DNA of 64,000 nt from Thaumasiovibrio occultus. Its GTDB lineage: Bacteria; Pseudomonadota; Gammaproteobacteria; Enterobacterales; Vibrionaceae. Position 1 is the stretch's first letter. Each line of letters starts with the position of its first letter. The DNA is taken from NCBI GenBank assembly GCA_019703815.1, contig AP023052.1, forward strand, positions 2,993,501-3,057,500, written 5' to 3'. Shown piece by piece: positions 37,499-46,350 of this stretch. Under the pieces are notes generated by a model. That model was not told where the DNA came from. It made no database searches and saw only the letters and a list, made by a program, of their open reading frames with translations. The position numbers were made by a program, and so were the translations under genes.

Positions 37499-38854
37499 AT
37501 GGCTACCCATTTTGACTACCTATGTATCGGTGGTGGCAGTGGTGGTATTGCATCAGCAAACCGCGCTGCGATGTATGGTGCCAAAGTCGGTCTAATTGAA
37601 GCCAAGGCACTGGGTGGTACGTGTGTAAACGTCGGCTGTGTGCCTAAGAAAGTCATGTGGCACGGGGCGCAAATCGCAGAAGCGATGCACCTGTACGCAA
37701 AAGACTACGGCTTCGACGTTACCGTTAACCAATTTGATTGGGCCAAGCTGGTTGAAAGCCGCGAAGCCTACATTGGTCGCATTCATACTGCGTACGACAA
37801 CGTACTGGGCAAAAACAAAATCGAAGTGATCAATGGCTTTGCGCGTTTTGTTGATGCCAAAACCGTGGAAGTGAACGGTGAGCATTACACTGCCGATCAC
37901 ATCCTGATCGCCGTCGGCGGCGAGCCAACCATTCCGAATATTCCCGGTGCTGAGCACGGCATTGATTCGAATGGCTTCTTCGAGCTAAACGCACAACCAA
38001 AACGCACTGCCGTGATTGGCGCGGGCTACATCGCGGTAGAAATCGCGGGCGTACTGAGCGCACTGGGCACCGATACTCACCTGTTCGTGCGTAAAGAATC
38101 CCCATTGCGCAGCTTCGACCCGATGATCATCGAAACCCTAGTGGAAGTGATGAACGCCGAAGGGCCAACCCTGCACACCCACAGTGTGCCAAAAGAAGTA
38201 GTGAAAGAAGCCGATGGCACCCTGACGCTGCATTTCGAAAACGGCGAGCAGCACAACACCGACACCCTGATTTGGGCGATCGGTCGTCACCCGACCACCG
38301 ATAAGATCAACTTGGCAGCCACCGGCGTGGCAACCAATGATCGCGGCTACATCAAGGTTGATGAATACCAGCAAACCAATGTCCCTGGCATCTACTGTGT
38401 CGGCGATATCATGGAAGGCGGTATCGAGCTTACGCCAGTGGCGGTTAAAGCGGGGCGTCAGCTGTCTGAGCGTCTGTTTAACAACAAGCCTGATGCGAAG
38501 ATGGACTACAACCTAGTTCCGACCGTGGTGTTTAGTCACCCACCGATCGGCACGATCGGTTTGACCGAGCAAGACGCCATCGCGCAATACGGTGAAGAAA
38601 ACGTCAAAGTGTACAAATCGGGCTTTACCGCGATGTACACCGCTGTGACTAGCCATCGCCAGCCTTGTAAGATGAAGTTGGTGTGTGCGGGACCGGAAGA
38701 GACCGTGGTTGGTCTGCATGGCATCGGCTTCACCGTCGATGAAATGATCCAAGGTTTCGGTGTAGCGATGAAGATGGGCGCCACCAAAGCGGACTTCGAC
38801 AGCGTCGTGGCTATCCACCCAACGGGCTCGGAAGAGTTCGTTACCATGCGCTAA
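37499..38854 (+). CDS. gor: Glutathione reductase
   Basis: This is a 451-residue NADPH-dependent flavoenzyme. It shows FAD motif [14 protein letters not shown], redox-active cysteines in [18 protein letters not shown] motif [13 protein letters not shown], a second FAD motif YCVGDI and the C-terminal [12 protein letters not shown] containing the catalytic histidine. I chose ATG 37499, which has GAGGAGAG upstream. It keeps glutathione reduced and is often OxyR-controlled; no clear OxyR site was found here. Confidence 0.97.
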   Translation: MATHFDYLCIGGGSGGIASANRAAMYGAKVGLIEAKALGGTCVNVGCVPKKVMWHGAQIAEAMHLYAKDYGFDVTVNQFDWAKLVESREAYIGRIHTAYDNVLGKNKIEVINGFARFVDAKTVEVNGEHYTADHILIAVGGEPTIPNIPGAEHGIDSNGFFELNAQPKRTAVIGAGYIAVEIAGVLSALGTDTHLFVRKESPLRSFDPMIIETLVEVMNAEGPTLHTHSVPKEVVKEADGTLTLHFENGEQHNTDTLIWAIGRHPTTDKINLAATGVATNDRGYIKVDEYQQTNVPGIYCVGDIMEGGIELTPVAVKAGRQLSERLFNNKPDAKMDYNLVPTVVFSHPPIGTIGLTEQDAIAQYGEENVKVYKSGFTAMYTAVTSHRQPCKMKLVCAGPEETVVGLHGIGFTVDEMIQGFGVAMKMGATKADFDSVVAIHPTGSEEFVTMR

Positions 38855-39359
38855 CGTCTGCTCTGATCCAGCGCTAACGCCTGCGTTAAGTCATGCAATG
38901 ACTCTGCGCTACATCATGCGCCGATCTGCGGCTGTACCATGGCGGTGAACAATGCATTTCACCGCCGTTGCGCAACCGGTTGAACACAAGAAAAGCCAGC
39001 ATTACGCTGGCTTTTTTAGACACCGCGTTCGGGCTGCGAACGGCAAAATGTATAAATTATGATGACGGCAAAAAAGCGTGACGTGGATACCAAAGTCGAT
39101 AAGTCCCGCCCCATGGGGATTTAATATTCTCGATAAGCATTTTTTATCGTTTTAATAAAAACTTCTTGCTTTAAATTGGTCACTAAAACCTCTACGGTTC
39201 GCATCGACAAACAGCCCCATTTCTCTCAAACACTTCTATACTTTGGCAAAAGTTACTCAATGGTGACTGTCTGTTGCTTGACGCGTCATTTCGACTGAAA
39301 TGGCATCGATTCTTTGCCTGATCACTCCGATCAGGATTAGCTAATTTGAAGGTATCCCC
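38855..39359. other. Intergenic region between gor and rimK
   Basis: About 500 bases. It holds a perfect hairpin at about 38940-38965 (GGCGGTGAA / TTTCACCGCC) and the gor terminator. The rest is AT-rich and should carry the rimK promoter. No small gene stands out. Confidence 0.5.
38990..39018 (+). terminator. Terminator after gor
   Basis: Stem AAAAGCCAGC / GCTGGCTTTT with loop ATTAC, followed by TT, about 140 bases past gor. Confidence 0.9.
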
Positions 39360-40265
39360 ATGCGCATTGCTATTTTGTCTCGCAATGAAAACTTGTACTC
39401 CACTCGTCGTCTAAAAGAGGCAGCCGAGGCCCGAGGTCATCAGGTAGACATTATCGATACACTGCATTGTTACATGGACATCACCAGTAACTCGCCAAAA
39501 GTGCGTTACAACGGTGAAGATCTTCCACAATACGATGCGGTTATCCCACGTATTGGCTCATCAATTACGTTCTACGGCACTGCAGTAGTTCGTCAGTTTG
39601 AGATGATGAATACCTTCTGTGTGAACGAATCGATCGCGATCAGCCGCTCACGTGACAAACTGCGCTCGCTGCAGTTGCTATCACGTAAAGGCATTGGTCT
39701 GCCACGTACCGGTTTTGCCAGCAAGCCTGACAAAATCCAAGACTTGATCCGCAACGTCGGCGGTGCCCCACTAGTGATTAAACTCCTCGAAGGTACCCAA
39801 GGGATCGGTGTGGTTCTGGCAGAAACCACCAAAGCAGCAGAAAGTGTGATCGAAGCCTTCATGGGCTTGAAAGCGAACATCTTGGTACAAGAGTTCATCA
39901 AAGAAGCTAACGGCGCCGATATCCGTTGTTTCGTTGTCGGCGGCAAAGTCGTTGCTGCGATGAAACGCCAAGCGGCAGAGGGCGAGTTCCGCTCGAACCT
40001 GCACCGTGGTGGTACAGCGAAGCTAGTACGTTTGACTAAAGAGCAACGCGCGACGGCGATCAATGCCGCCAAAGCAATGGGGCTGCGAGTTTGCGGCGTG
40101 GACATTCTAGACTCTAACCATGGACCGGTTGTAATGGAAGTGAACTCTTCACCGGGCCTAGAAGGGATCGAGAAAGCCACAGGGAAAGACGTTGCTGGGC
40201 TTATCGTGGAATACATCGAGAAAAACGCGAAGCCATACAGCAGTAGAAGCGAAGGACGTGGTTAA
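39360..40265 (+). CDS. rimK: Ribosomal protein S6-type alpha-L-glutamate ligase
   Basis: This is a 301-residue ATP-grasp ligase. E. coli RimK segments run the whole length: [79 protein letters not shown] and [13 protein letters not shown]. RimK adds glutamates to the C-terminus of ribosomal protein S6 and can make free poly-glutamate. The stop overlaps the next start (TAATG), so it is coupled to the aspartoacylase-like gene. Confidence 0.95.
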   Translation: MRIAILSRNENLYSTRRLKEAAEARGHQVDIIDTLHCYMDITSNSPKVRYNGEDLPQYDAVIPRIGSSITFYGTAVVRQFEMMNTFCVNESIAISRSRDKLRSLQLLSRKGIGLPRTGFASKPDKIQDLIRNVGGAPLVIKLLEGTQGIGVVLAETTKAAESVIEAFMGLKANILVQEFIKEANGADIRCFVVGGKVVAAMKRQAAEGEFRSNLHRGGTAKLVRLTKEQRATAINAAKAMGLRVCGVDILDSNHGPVVMEVNSSPGLEGIEKATGKDVAGLIVEYIEKNAKPYSSRSEGRG

Positions 40266-41293
40266 TGACCTCACAGATCACCATTGCAGGCATCGAAATT
40301 AAGCCAGGTGAAAACAAAAAAATTCAACTGCCCGTAGCCAACTTGTACACCGATACCGACATGTGTATCCCCGTACATATCATGCGCGCGAAGAAACCGG
40401 GGCCGACCCTGTTTGTGAGTGCGGCGGTTCACGGCGATGAACTCAATGGTATCGAAATCATTCGCCGGGTAATGAACAAACCCGGTCTAAAACTGACGCG
40501 CGGCACCTTGATTGCCGTGCCTATGGTTAACGTTTATGGCGTGCTCAACCAAAGCCGTTACTTGCCAGACCGTCGCGACTTAAACCGTTGCTTCCCTGGC
40601 TCGCCTAAAGGCTCATTGGCAGCGCGCCTGGCGCACACTTTCTTAACCGAGATTGTGGCGTACTGTGATTACGGCATCGATCTGCACACCGGCGCGATCC
40701 ATCGCTCCAACTTGCCACAGATCCGTGCCAACCTGAAAGACCCTGAAACTTTGGAGCTGGCGAAAGCATTCGGCGTACCGGTACTTCTCAACGCCAACTT
40801 ACGTGATGGCTCTCTACGCCAAGCGGCAGTAGAAAATGACACCCGCATCCTGCTGTATGAAGCAGGCCAAGCGTTACGTTTCGACGAGTTCTCTATTCGT
40901 GCGGGTGTGAAAGGGGTAATGAACATTCTTTCCAGTCTGGGCATGGTGCGCAAGCGCCGCCAGCGCAAAACCAGTGTGGAGCCGTTTGTGGCTAACCGCA
41001 GTGATTGGGTGCGAGGCAATGCCAGTGGCTTAGTTCACGAGTATGCGCAATTAGGTGCCATGGTTGAAGCGGGCGATGTCCTTGCCTCTATCCATAGCCC
41101 AATGGGCGACAAACTGAGTGAAGTCACCGCCTCTCGCTCTGGGATTGTGATCGGTAAACAGAATATTCCTCTGGTACAAGAAGGCGACGCCATGTTCCAT
41201 ATCGCCTACTTCGGTGAGGACGCCGTCGATGTGGCTGAAAACATCGAGCAGCTACAGGAAGACTTGGCGATCCCACCTCATGATGAAACATAG
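40265..41293 (+). CDS. Succinylglutamate desuccinylase/aspartoacylase family protein
   Basis: This is a 342-residue M14-type zinc hydrolase of the AstE/AspA family. The zinc site is seen in AVHGDELNGIEIIRRV and in YGIDLHTGAIHR. PDRRDLNRCFPGS binds the substrate carboxylate in the family. The C-terminal part has a barrel-like extension (GNASGLVHEYAQLGAMVEAGDVLASI) like a biotinyl-lipoyl fold. Family members cleave N-acyl amino acids. Its place between rimK and the RimB-like protease suggests a glutamate-related substrate, which is inference. Confidence 0.88.
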   Translation: MTSQITIAGIEIKPGENKKIQLPVANLYTDTDMCIPVHIMRAKKPGPTLFVSAAVHGDELNGIEIIRRVMNKPGLKLTRGTLIAVPMVNVYGVLNQSRYLPDRRDLNRCFPGSPKGSLAARLAHTFLTEIVAYCDYGIDLHTGAIHRSNLPQIRANLKDPETLELAKAFGVPVLLNANLRDGSLRQAAVENDTRILLYEAGQALRFDEFSIRAGVKGVMNILSSLGMVRKRRQRKTSVEPFVANRSDWVRGNASGLVHEYAQLGAMVEAGDVLASIHSPMGDKLSEVTASRSGIVIGKQNIPLVQEGDAMFHIAYFGEDAVDVAENIEQLQEDLAIPPHDET

Positions 41294-41302
41294 GAGTGAT
41301 CC

Positions 41303-41746
41303 ATGACTGACAAATTGCTGATAGGTAGTGTTGAAGTGTGCAAACTGCCCGCGTTTGGTATCGAAGATCTGCAAATGCGGGTTGATACCGGTGCGAAAAC
41401 TTCTTCGCTGCATGTCGACAATCTGGTGCACACCAAACACGACGGTGTGCCGTATGTGGAGTTTGACCTTCACCCTGATGTATACAACTTCGATCAAACG
41501 GTGCGCTGTGTCGCACCGCTTTTTGACACCCGCCGCATCAAATCATCGAACGGTGAAGTTGAGCGTCGTAGCGTGATCAAAACCCAACTCGAACTGGCGC
41601 ATCACTTGTGGGATATTGAAATTACCCTCAGTAATCGCGAAGGCATGAGCTACCCAATGCTATTGGGCCGCGAAGCCATGATTGGCCGTGTGATCGTCGA
41701 TCCGGGCGAGTCCTTCCTCGCTAGCAACGAACCTGACGAGCTGTAA
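41303..41746 (+). CDS. RimB-like ATP-dependent zinc protease family protein
   Basis: This is a 147-residue protein of the Zn_protease/RimK-LysX-associated family, which has a retropepsin-like fold. The DTGAKTSSLHVDN motif holds the aspartate, and the SNREGMSYPMLLGREAM segment and the C-terminal VDPGESF are also typical. A related protein, RimB, works with RimK in Pseudomonas to trim or regulate S6 glutamylation. It starts ten bases after the hydrolase gene, third in this operon. Confidence 0.85.
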   Translation: MTDKLLIGSVEVCKLPAFGIEDLQMRVDTGAKTSSLHVDNLVHTKHDGVPYVEFDLHPDVYNFDQTVRCVAPLFDTRRIKSSNGEVERRSVIKTQLELAHHLWDIEITLSNREGMSYPMLLGREAMIGRVIVDPGESFLASNEPDEL

Positions 41747-41941
41747 CGCTCACCCCTCAAGGAAGACAACGCAGCCACAAGCGCCTGCTTAACCGCTGCT
41801 GAACAAGAGTTTTCCCCTCTTGTTACCCCTATCGTTCTGTGATGAACAAATCATAACCAACTAACAAGTTACGCTATAGTGGAACCGTGCCATGGATAGG
41901 CAATCCCACGTCTCCGGATCCGCTGCAAAAGGATATCGACT

Positions 41942-42784
41942 ATGCGTAAACTTATACCCCCGATGCTCTTATTCGCACTGGTCGGCTGCTCTGACTGGCT
42001 CCCCAGTCGGCATGAAGTGAACGTGGCGCAAGTGCAAGCGCGCGACATTGCCCCCAGCCATCGCGTCACCGCCACGCTGCACAGTCATACCCTCGCGCTT
42101 AGCGCCCCCCACAGCGGCAAAATTACCGCGATTTTTACCCCCTCGGGTAACAAAGTCGAACCCCAGCAACCGCTTTATCAAATCACCCTGCCCAATGAGG
42201 TGATCGACATCCGCGCGCCTGTCGCAGGAAGGCTTGGCGATTGGCATATCAGCCAAGGACAAACGGTCGCGGTGAATCAGCGCTTGGTCGAGTTAACCCA
42301 ATTTGAACCGATGACGCTGCATTTTCCGGTTGAGCGTCATGTGGTGCACACCATTGACACCATGGGACTGACTCCTGCTGACATTCAGTTTGCCATGTTC
42401 CCGATCGCCGATAGCAACGCCTCGGTCGCACTCAATGCCACCAGCCTGCATCGCGCCGGCGCGAACGACACGGCGTTAGAATTTGCGTTGGATGTCCCTA
42501 ACCCGCGCGGTCAGTTTTTCAGTGGAATGTCATTACCGCTCGAACTAAAAGCCGCTACCGAGCGCAGCATGTTGCTGGTGCCTGAAAGCGCGCTCTTTCA
42601 CGCTAACAATCACAGCTATGTGTTAAAGATTGATCACAGCAACCGCGTCGCCAAACACGTGGTCGAACTCGGCTTGCTTCAGCAACAATGGCGGATCGTC
42701 AAAGGCGATTTAGTGGCGGGTGATCGCTTGGTGCTCGGTCAACATGTCGAGCCGGGCAGCAAAGTCAGCCCCATTGCGCGTTAA
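41942..42784 (+). CDS. RND-type periplasmic adaptor lipoprotein without a pump
   Basis: This is a 280-residue protein with a lipoprotein signal (lipobox LVGC, C16). A first half-barrel (APHSGKITAIFTPSGNKVE) and a second one (DIRAPVAGRLGDWHISQGQTV) make a lipoyl-like domain. A beta-barrel and a membrane-proximal part follow. The hairpin is absent or very short, so the protein is shorter than usual adaptors (about 350-400). No RND or ABC pump gene follows. The next gene is 490 bases away and is a YjiH protein. Confidence 0.8.
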   Translation: MRKLIPPMLLFALVGCSDWLPSRHEVNVAQVQARDIAPSHRVTATLHSHTLALSAPHSGKITAIFTPSGNKVEPQQPLYQITLPNEVIDIRAPVAGRLGDWHISQGQTVAVNQRLVELTQFEPMTLHFPVERHVVHTIDTMGLTPADIQFAMFPIADSNASVALNATSLHRAGANDTALEFALDVPNPRGQFFSGMSLPLELKAATERSMLLVPESALFHANNHSYVLKIDHSNRVAKHVVELGLLQQQWRIVKGDLVAGDRLVLGQHVEPGSKVSPIAR

Positions 42785-43274
42785 CCGTGAGCGAACGCTG
42801 CGCTAAGGCTTGCCGAACGGCGTAATGCGGCAAGCCGAAATTTATCGAAGCCAACATAAAAGTAAGCACTCACTCACACTCTGCAAATACAGTGAGCCTA
42901 GCTAGCAGCGCAGGTGTGCCTCTCGATAGCCTTATCTTCATTGCTCATCAGGTGAACATCAAACCGTTGTCGCCGCTGAGCGATGCTTTCTCGCCTTTAC
43001 CTTATCTTTATCTCTCCTTATGCCTCATCTTTCTCTCATCTTCATTTGCCGGCTTATTATTCGCGTTTTTGGCAAGCTCTCAGTGAATAAAACCAAAATT
43101 TAGATGCATAAATAAAGCATAAACACTCAGTAAGGGCTATTTTTCAGTGGATAGTATTTCATTTTTTTGAAATAGATAGTAATATCGTCTTCCGATTTAC
43201 GCCACAATAGTGAATAGTTATTCTAAGTGGTTATATTTTAGGCGTTTTTTCTTGGTAGTCGCAGAAGGTCCTAT
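42785..43274. other. Intergenic region between the adaptor and yjiH
   Basis: About 490 bases. At about 42802-42836 an imperfect hairpin (GGCTTGCCG / CGGCAAGCC) may end the adaptor gene, but it lacks a good T tract. At 43155-43174 an inverted repeat TATTTCA / TGAAATA spans a T run, flanked by ATAGTA direct repeats at 43151 and 43176. It could be an operator or promoter element for yjiH. Confidence 0.4.
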
Positions 43275-44672
43275 ATGCAGAATAAGATGGAAATCGGTCT
43301 GACCCCTAAAGCCAGCTGGTTGATGTTTCTTTTGCCATCCCTGCTTGGTGTGTTTCTTTTCATGGCCCCCGTGCCACAGTTTGATGCGGAAGCGCAAAAA
43401 GAGATCATCACTATTCCTATCGCTATTTTGGCGAAAGGGTTTCTCGCACTGTTCTCCAGTGCCGCACCTGCGATGGTGACGGCTATCGTCACTTTCAGTG
43501 CTTTCATGTCGACGGTAAACCGTTTGTTTAAACCACGTTTTATTACCCGCTCGTCATTCTTGGATCACTTGTTTAGCCCATCGCTACCTTGGTATCTAGT
43601 GCAACTGGCTGGCGCAGTTTTTGCGGTAATGGCCCACTTCCAAGTTGGCTTCGCCGCCGTTGCTAGCGGTGATACTGGCGGTATGGTGTTGAACGATCTT
43701 CTGCCAACCCTGCTCTCTGTGTTTATTTTCGCGGGGCTGTTGCTACCGCTACTGATGAGCTTTGGCTTGTTGGAGTTTGTTGGTGCGCTGTTTACCCGTG
43801 TAATGCAGCCGGTGTTCAAACTGCCTGGCCGCTCTGCGGTTAACTGTATCGCATCATGGTTGGGTGACGGCTCAGTCGGTGTATTGCTCACCAGCAAACA
43901 ATACGAAGATGGTCTTTACACCGAGCGTGAAGCCGCCGTGATTGGTACCACCTTCTCAGCGGTGTCTATTACGTTTAGCTTGGTAGTGTTAACGCAAGTG
44001 AGCCTGCAACACCTGTTCTTGCCTTTCTACCTGACCGTGTGTGTGGCGGGCCTTGTTGCCGCGATTATCGTGCCGCGTTTGCCGCCATTGAGCCACAAGC
44101 GCAACACCTATGTGAACGGTGAAACCCAAAAAGAAGATTTCGAAGCGATCCCGGCAGGGCAAAGCGTGATGAACTTCGGTTTGGAAAAAGCGCTAGAGAA
44201 AGCCGCGACAGTGCAAAGCCTAAGAAGCGTGTTCAACGATGGCGTGAAAAACGCAATGGACATGGTATTGGGCGTACTGCCTGTGGTGATGGCGATCGGT
44301 ACGGTTGCACTGGTGATTGCCGAAAACACTCCTATCTTTAGCTGGTTGGGTATGCCATTCAAACCGCTATTAGAGCTATTGGCGATCCCAGATGCCGCAG
44401 AAGCGTCGAAAACCATTGTGGTGGGTTTTGCCGATATGTTCCTGCCATCGATTTTGGCGACGGGGATTGAGTCTGATCTCACTCGTTTTGTGATCGCCGC
44501 GATGTCAGTCACTCAGCTGATCTACATGTCGGAAATTGGCGCGCTGATCATCGGCAGTAAGATACCAGTGAAACTATGGGAGCTGTTTGTGATTTTCGTT
44601 CTGCGTACCGTGATCACCCTACCGGTGATCGCCTTGATGGGCCACGGTATGGTGGCGATGGGCTTGCTCTAA
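43275..44672 (+). CDS. YjiH family membrane protein (nucleoside recognition/GATE domain)
   Basis: This is a 465-residue polytopic protein with about eleven hydrophobic segments. Its core contains SWLGDGSVGVLLTSKQYEDG and a second gate-type region (VVGFADMFLPSILATG), both typical of nucleoside recognition-domain proteins of the YjiH group. Such proteins may be transporters. The substrate is unknown. It is a single-gene unit. Confidence 0.85.
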   Translation: MQNKMEIGLTPKASWLMFLLPSLLGVFLFMAPVPQFDAEAQKEIITIPIAILAKGFLALFSSAAPAMVTAIVTFSAFMSTVNRLFKPRFITRSSFLDHLFSPSLPWYLVQLAGAVFAVMAHFQVGFAAVASGDTGGMVLNDLLPTLLSVFIFAGLLLPLLMSFGLLEFVGALFTRVMQPVFKLPGRSAVNCIASWLGDGSVGVLLTSKQYEDGLYTEREAAVIGTTFSAVSITFSLVVLTQVSLQHLFLPFYLTVCVAGLVAAIIVPRLPPLSHKRNTYVNGETQKEDFEAIPAGQSVMNFGLEKALEKAATVQSLRSVFNDGVKNAMDMVLGVLPVVMAIGTVALVIAENTPIFSWLGMPFKPLLELLAIPDAAEASKTIVVGFADMFLPSILATGIESDLTRFVIAAMSVTQLIYMSEIGALIIGSKIPVKLWELFVIFVLRTVITLPVIALMGHGMVAMGLL

Positions 44673-44692
44673 GCCGCACTCTGCTCTAACTA

Positions 44693-44719
44693 ACAAAGGC
44701 GACCTGAGGTCGCCTTTGT
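44693..44719. terminator. Bidirectional terminator between yjiH and the TraF_2 genes
   Basis: Stem ACAAAGGCGACC / GGTCGCCTTTGT with loop TGA. The T run is short, so confidence is moderate. Confidence 0.75.
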
Positions 44720-44751
44720 CGTTTCTGCGCTTCAAGCGCCATCTAACTGCA

Positions 44752-46005
44752 TTAAAAACCGAAATAGAGCTGCGCTGCCAGCGCGTAGCGATTATCCTCG
44801 CCATACTGACCAGATACATCCAGCCCTAACACGCCAAAGGGTTTAAAGCCCAGACCGGCAGTGATCACATCATCGCTGTCATCATTCATGCTATGGCGAT
44901 AACCCAAGCGCAATTGCGCCCAACGCCAGGCATCAAACTCAGCGCCAATACTGGTAAATTGAGTGCCGTAGTTGAGCCCTTCGAAATACTGACGCTCGTT
45001 GAGATCGATATCGAGAGCAGCGGTAAACAGCGGCGTGCGATAGCTGATCCCGGTCGTGTATTGCGCTTCAACGATAAAGGCATCGTTGCGCCCTTGCTGG
45101 ATATTGGTATCTAAGGTGTGTTTAAACACATTGGTTACCGCCAAACCCAGGGTGACGTTTTCATTGGGGTGCAGCGCCACACCGGCATCTAAATTAAGCT
45201 TTGAGGTATCGGCGTCGTCATCACCAAAGTCGAAATCATCTTCATCGAAACCGGCGGCTTTGGTCTCGTAATTGATCGCGGTGATCGACTGATATTTCGG
45301 CGCAATACCAACACTAATTCGCATCTCTTTCTCGCCAGTCGGCAGATAAAAATCACGCGCAATGGCGATCCCGATATCGCCAACCACCCCGGCCAATCCC
45401 TGCACTGTCGAGTTCATACAATCTTCAACCGTGTCGCTACAAGCAGGATCGTTAAAGTCCAAGTTCAAGTCCGCGCCATCGATGTTCGCCGTGGCGATAA
45501 ACACCGCATCGGCTTTAGTAAAGAAATTCAGCGATACCTGCTCGGTCGGGATCGCGACCACCAGCCCTAACCCAACATCGACTACGCCTTGGGTGTTATC
45601 GAGTGCACCCAGTGAGGCCTTCCACTGGTTTTGTAGAGTGACGTTATTAATGTCATCGTCCAACCGCTCCGTCGCATCCATCAGGTTATCGACGTTGTCA
45701 TACAAATCATCACCATCATGCACGCCGAGCGAAAACGACGGCAACAATAAGCCGACGCTCTTGTGCTCGGTGACGGTTAAGGCTGGGTTATAAAACGGCG
45801 CTTCCAAGTTATCTGCCGACGCCACCCCCGTGCCACCCATGGCGATACCCCGCGCGTCCGCCCATACCATGCTAGGACAAACGATGATCATCCCTGCCGC
45901 GATTAACTTTGCCGCTATTAACCCTGGAACTATCGACCTCGTAGCCATCAATCTGGCCGCAGAAAATCCAGCTGCCTTGCCTGCCACTACCTTGTTATTT
46001 TTCAT
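44752..46005 (-). CDS. TraF_2-type outer-membrane protein, paralogue 1
   Basis: This is a 417-residue protein with a long signal region (charged n-region, then GLIAAKLIAAGMIIVCPSMVWA). The mature part starts ADARGIAMGGTGVASADNLEAPFYNPAL, which is characteristic of the 'conjugal transfer protein TraF' group of beta-barrel-type proteins. The chain is rich in alternating strands and ends in a terminal aromatic (YFGF), typical of outer-membrane barrels. A D-rich loop (DDFDFGDDDADTS) suggests metal or sugar contact. The paralogue at 46351 matches along its whole length. There is no conjugation locus here. Confidence 0.8.
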   Translation of the reverse strand: MKNNKVVAGKAAGFSAARLMATRSIVPGLIAAKLIAAGMIIVCPSMVWADARGIAMGGTGVASADNLEAPFYNPALTVTEHKSVGLLLPSFSLGVHDGDDLYDNVDNLMDATERLDDDINNVTLQNQWKASLGALDNTQGVVDVGLGLVVAIPTEQVSLNFFTKADAVFIATANIDGADLNLDFNDPACSDTVEDCMNSTVQGLAGVVGDIGIAIARDFYLPTGEKEMRISVGIAPKYQSITAINYETKAAGFDEDDFDFGDDDADTSKLNLDAGVALHPNENVTLGLAVTNVFKHTLDTNIQQGRNDAFIVEAQYTTGISYRTPLFTAALDIDLNERQYFEGLNYGTQFTSIGAEFDAWRWAQLRLGYRHSMNDDSDDVITAGLGFKPFGVLGLDVSGQYGEDNRYALAAQLYFGF

Positions 46006-46350
46006 TCTTATCCCGTCCTAAATTCTGGCGCTTTGCTGTCCGCCTTTGCTTCCTCACGCAAGAAAGGCGACGCATGTCAAAGCCAAACGCTCAACACATC
46101 GAAAATATCAAGACAGTAACGCCTTATAGAAAATACATAGTTGAGCGGCGTAAAAAAGCAAGAAAAGCCCGGAAACGGTACAGAGATAGAAAAACAACTC
46201 TCGCTCTGTATCACAACCTGCAAAAAAACAGAGGATTCATTGAGATAGAGATTGACGGTAATGCCAAGGAAGATATTTCGCAGTCAGCGCGAGGAAGAAG
46301 AGCGACAAAAAAGGCGATCCGCAGATCGCCCTATCACTGGAGAAAATAGT
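46006..46350. other. Spacer between the two TraF_2 paralogues
   Basis: About 345 bases. It contains the terminator of the upstream paralogue (46305-46333) and should hold the promoter of paralogue 1. A plus-strand open frame (46074-46349, 91 residues, very basic) covers that terminator and is probably accidental. Confidence 0.5.
46305..46333 (-). terminator. Terminator of TraF_2 paralogue 2
   Basis: On the minus strand, GGGCGATC / GATCGCC with loop TGCG is followed by TTTTTT, about 18 bases past the stop. Confidence 0.85.

Noticed and set aside
42892-43086. 64-residue hydrophobic frame before yjiH
   Set aside because: It starts at GTG without a ribosome binding site and its composition (S, L, F, P repeats) looks like an accidental frame.
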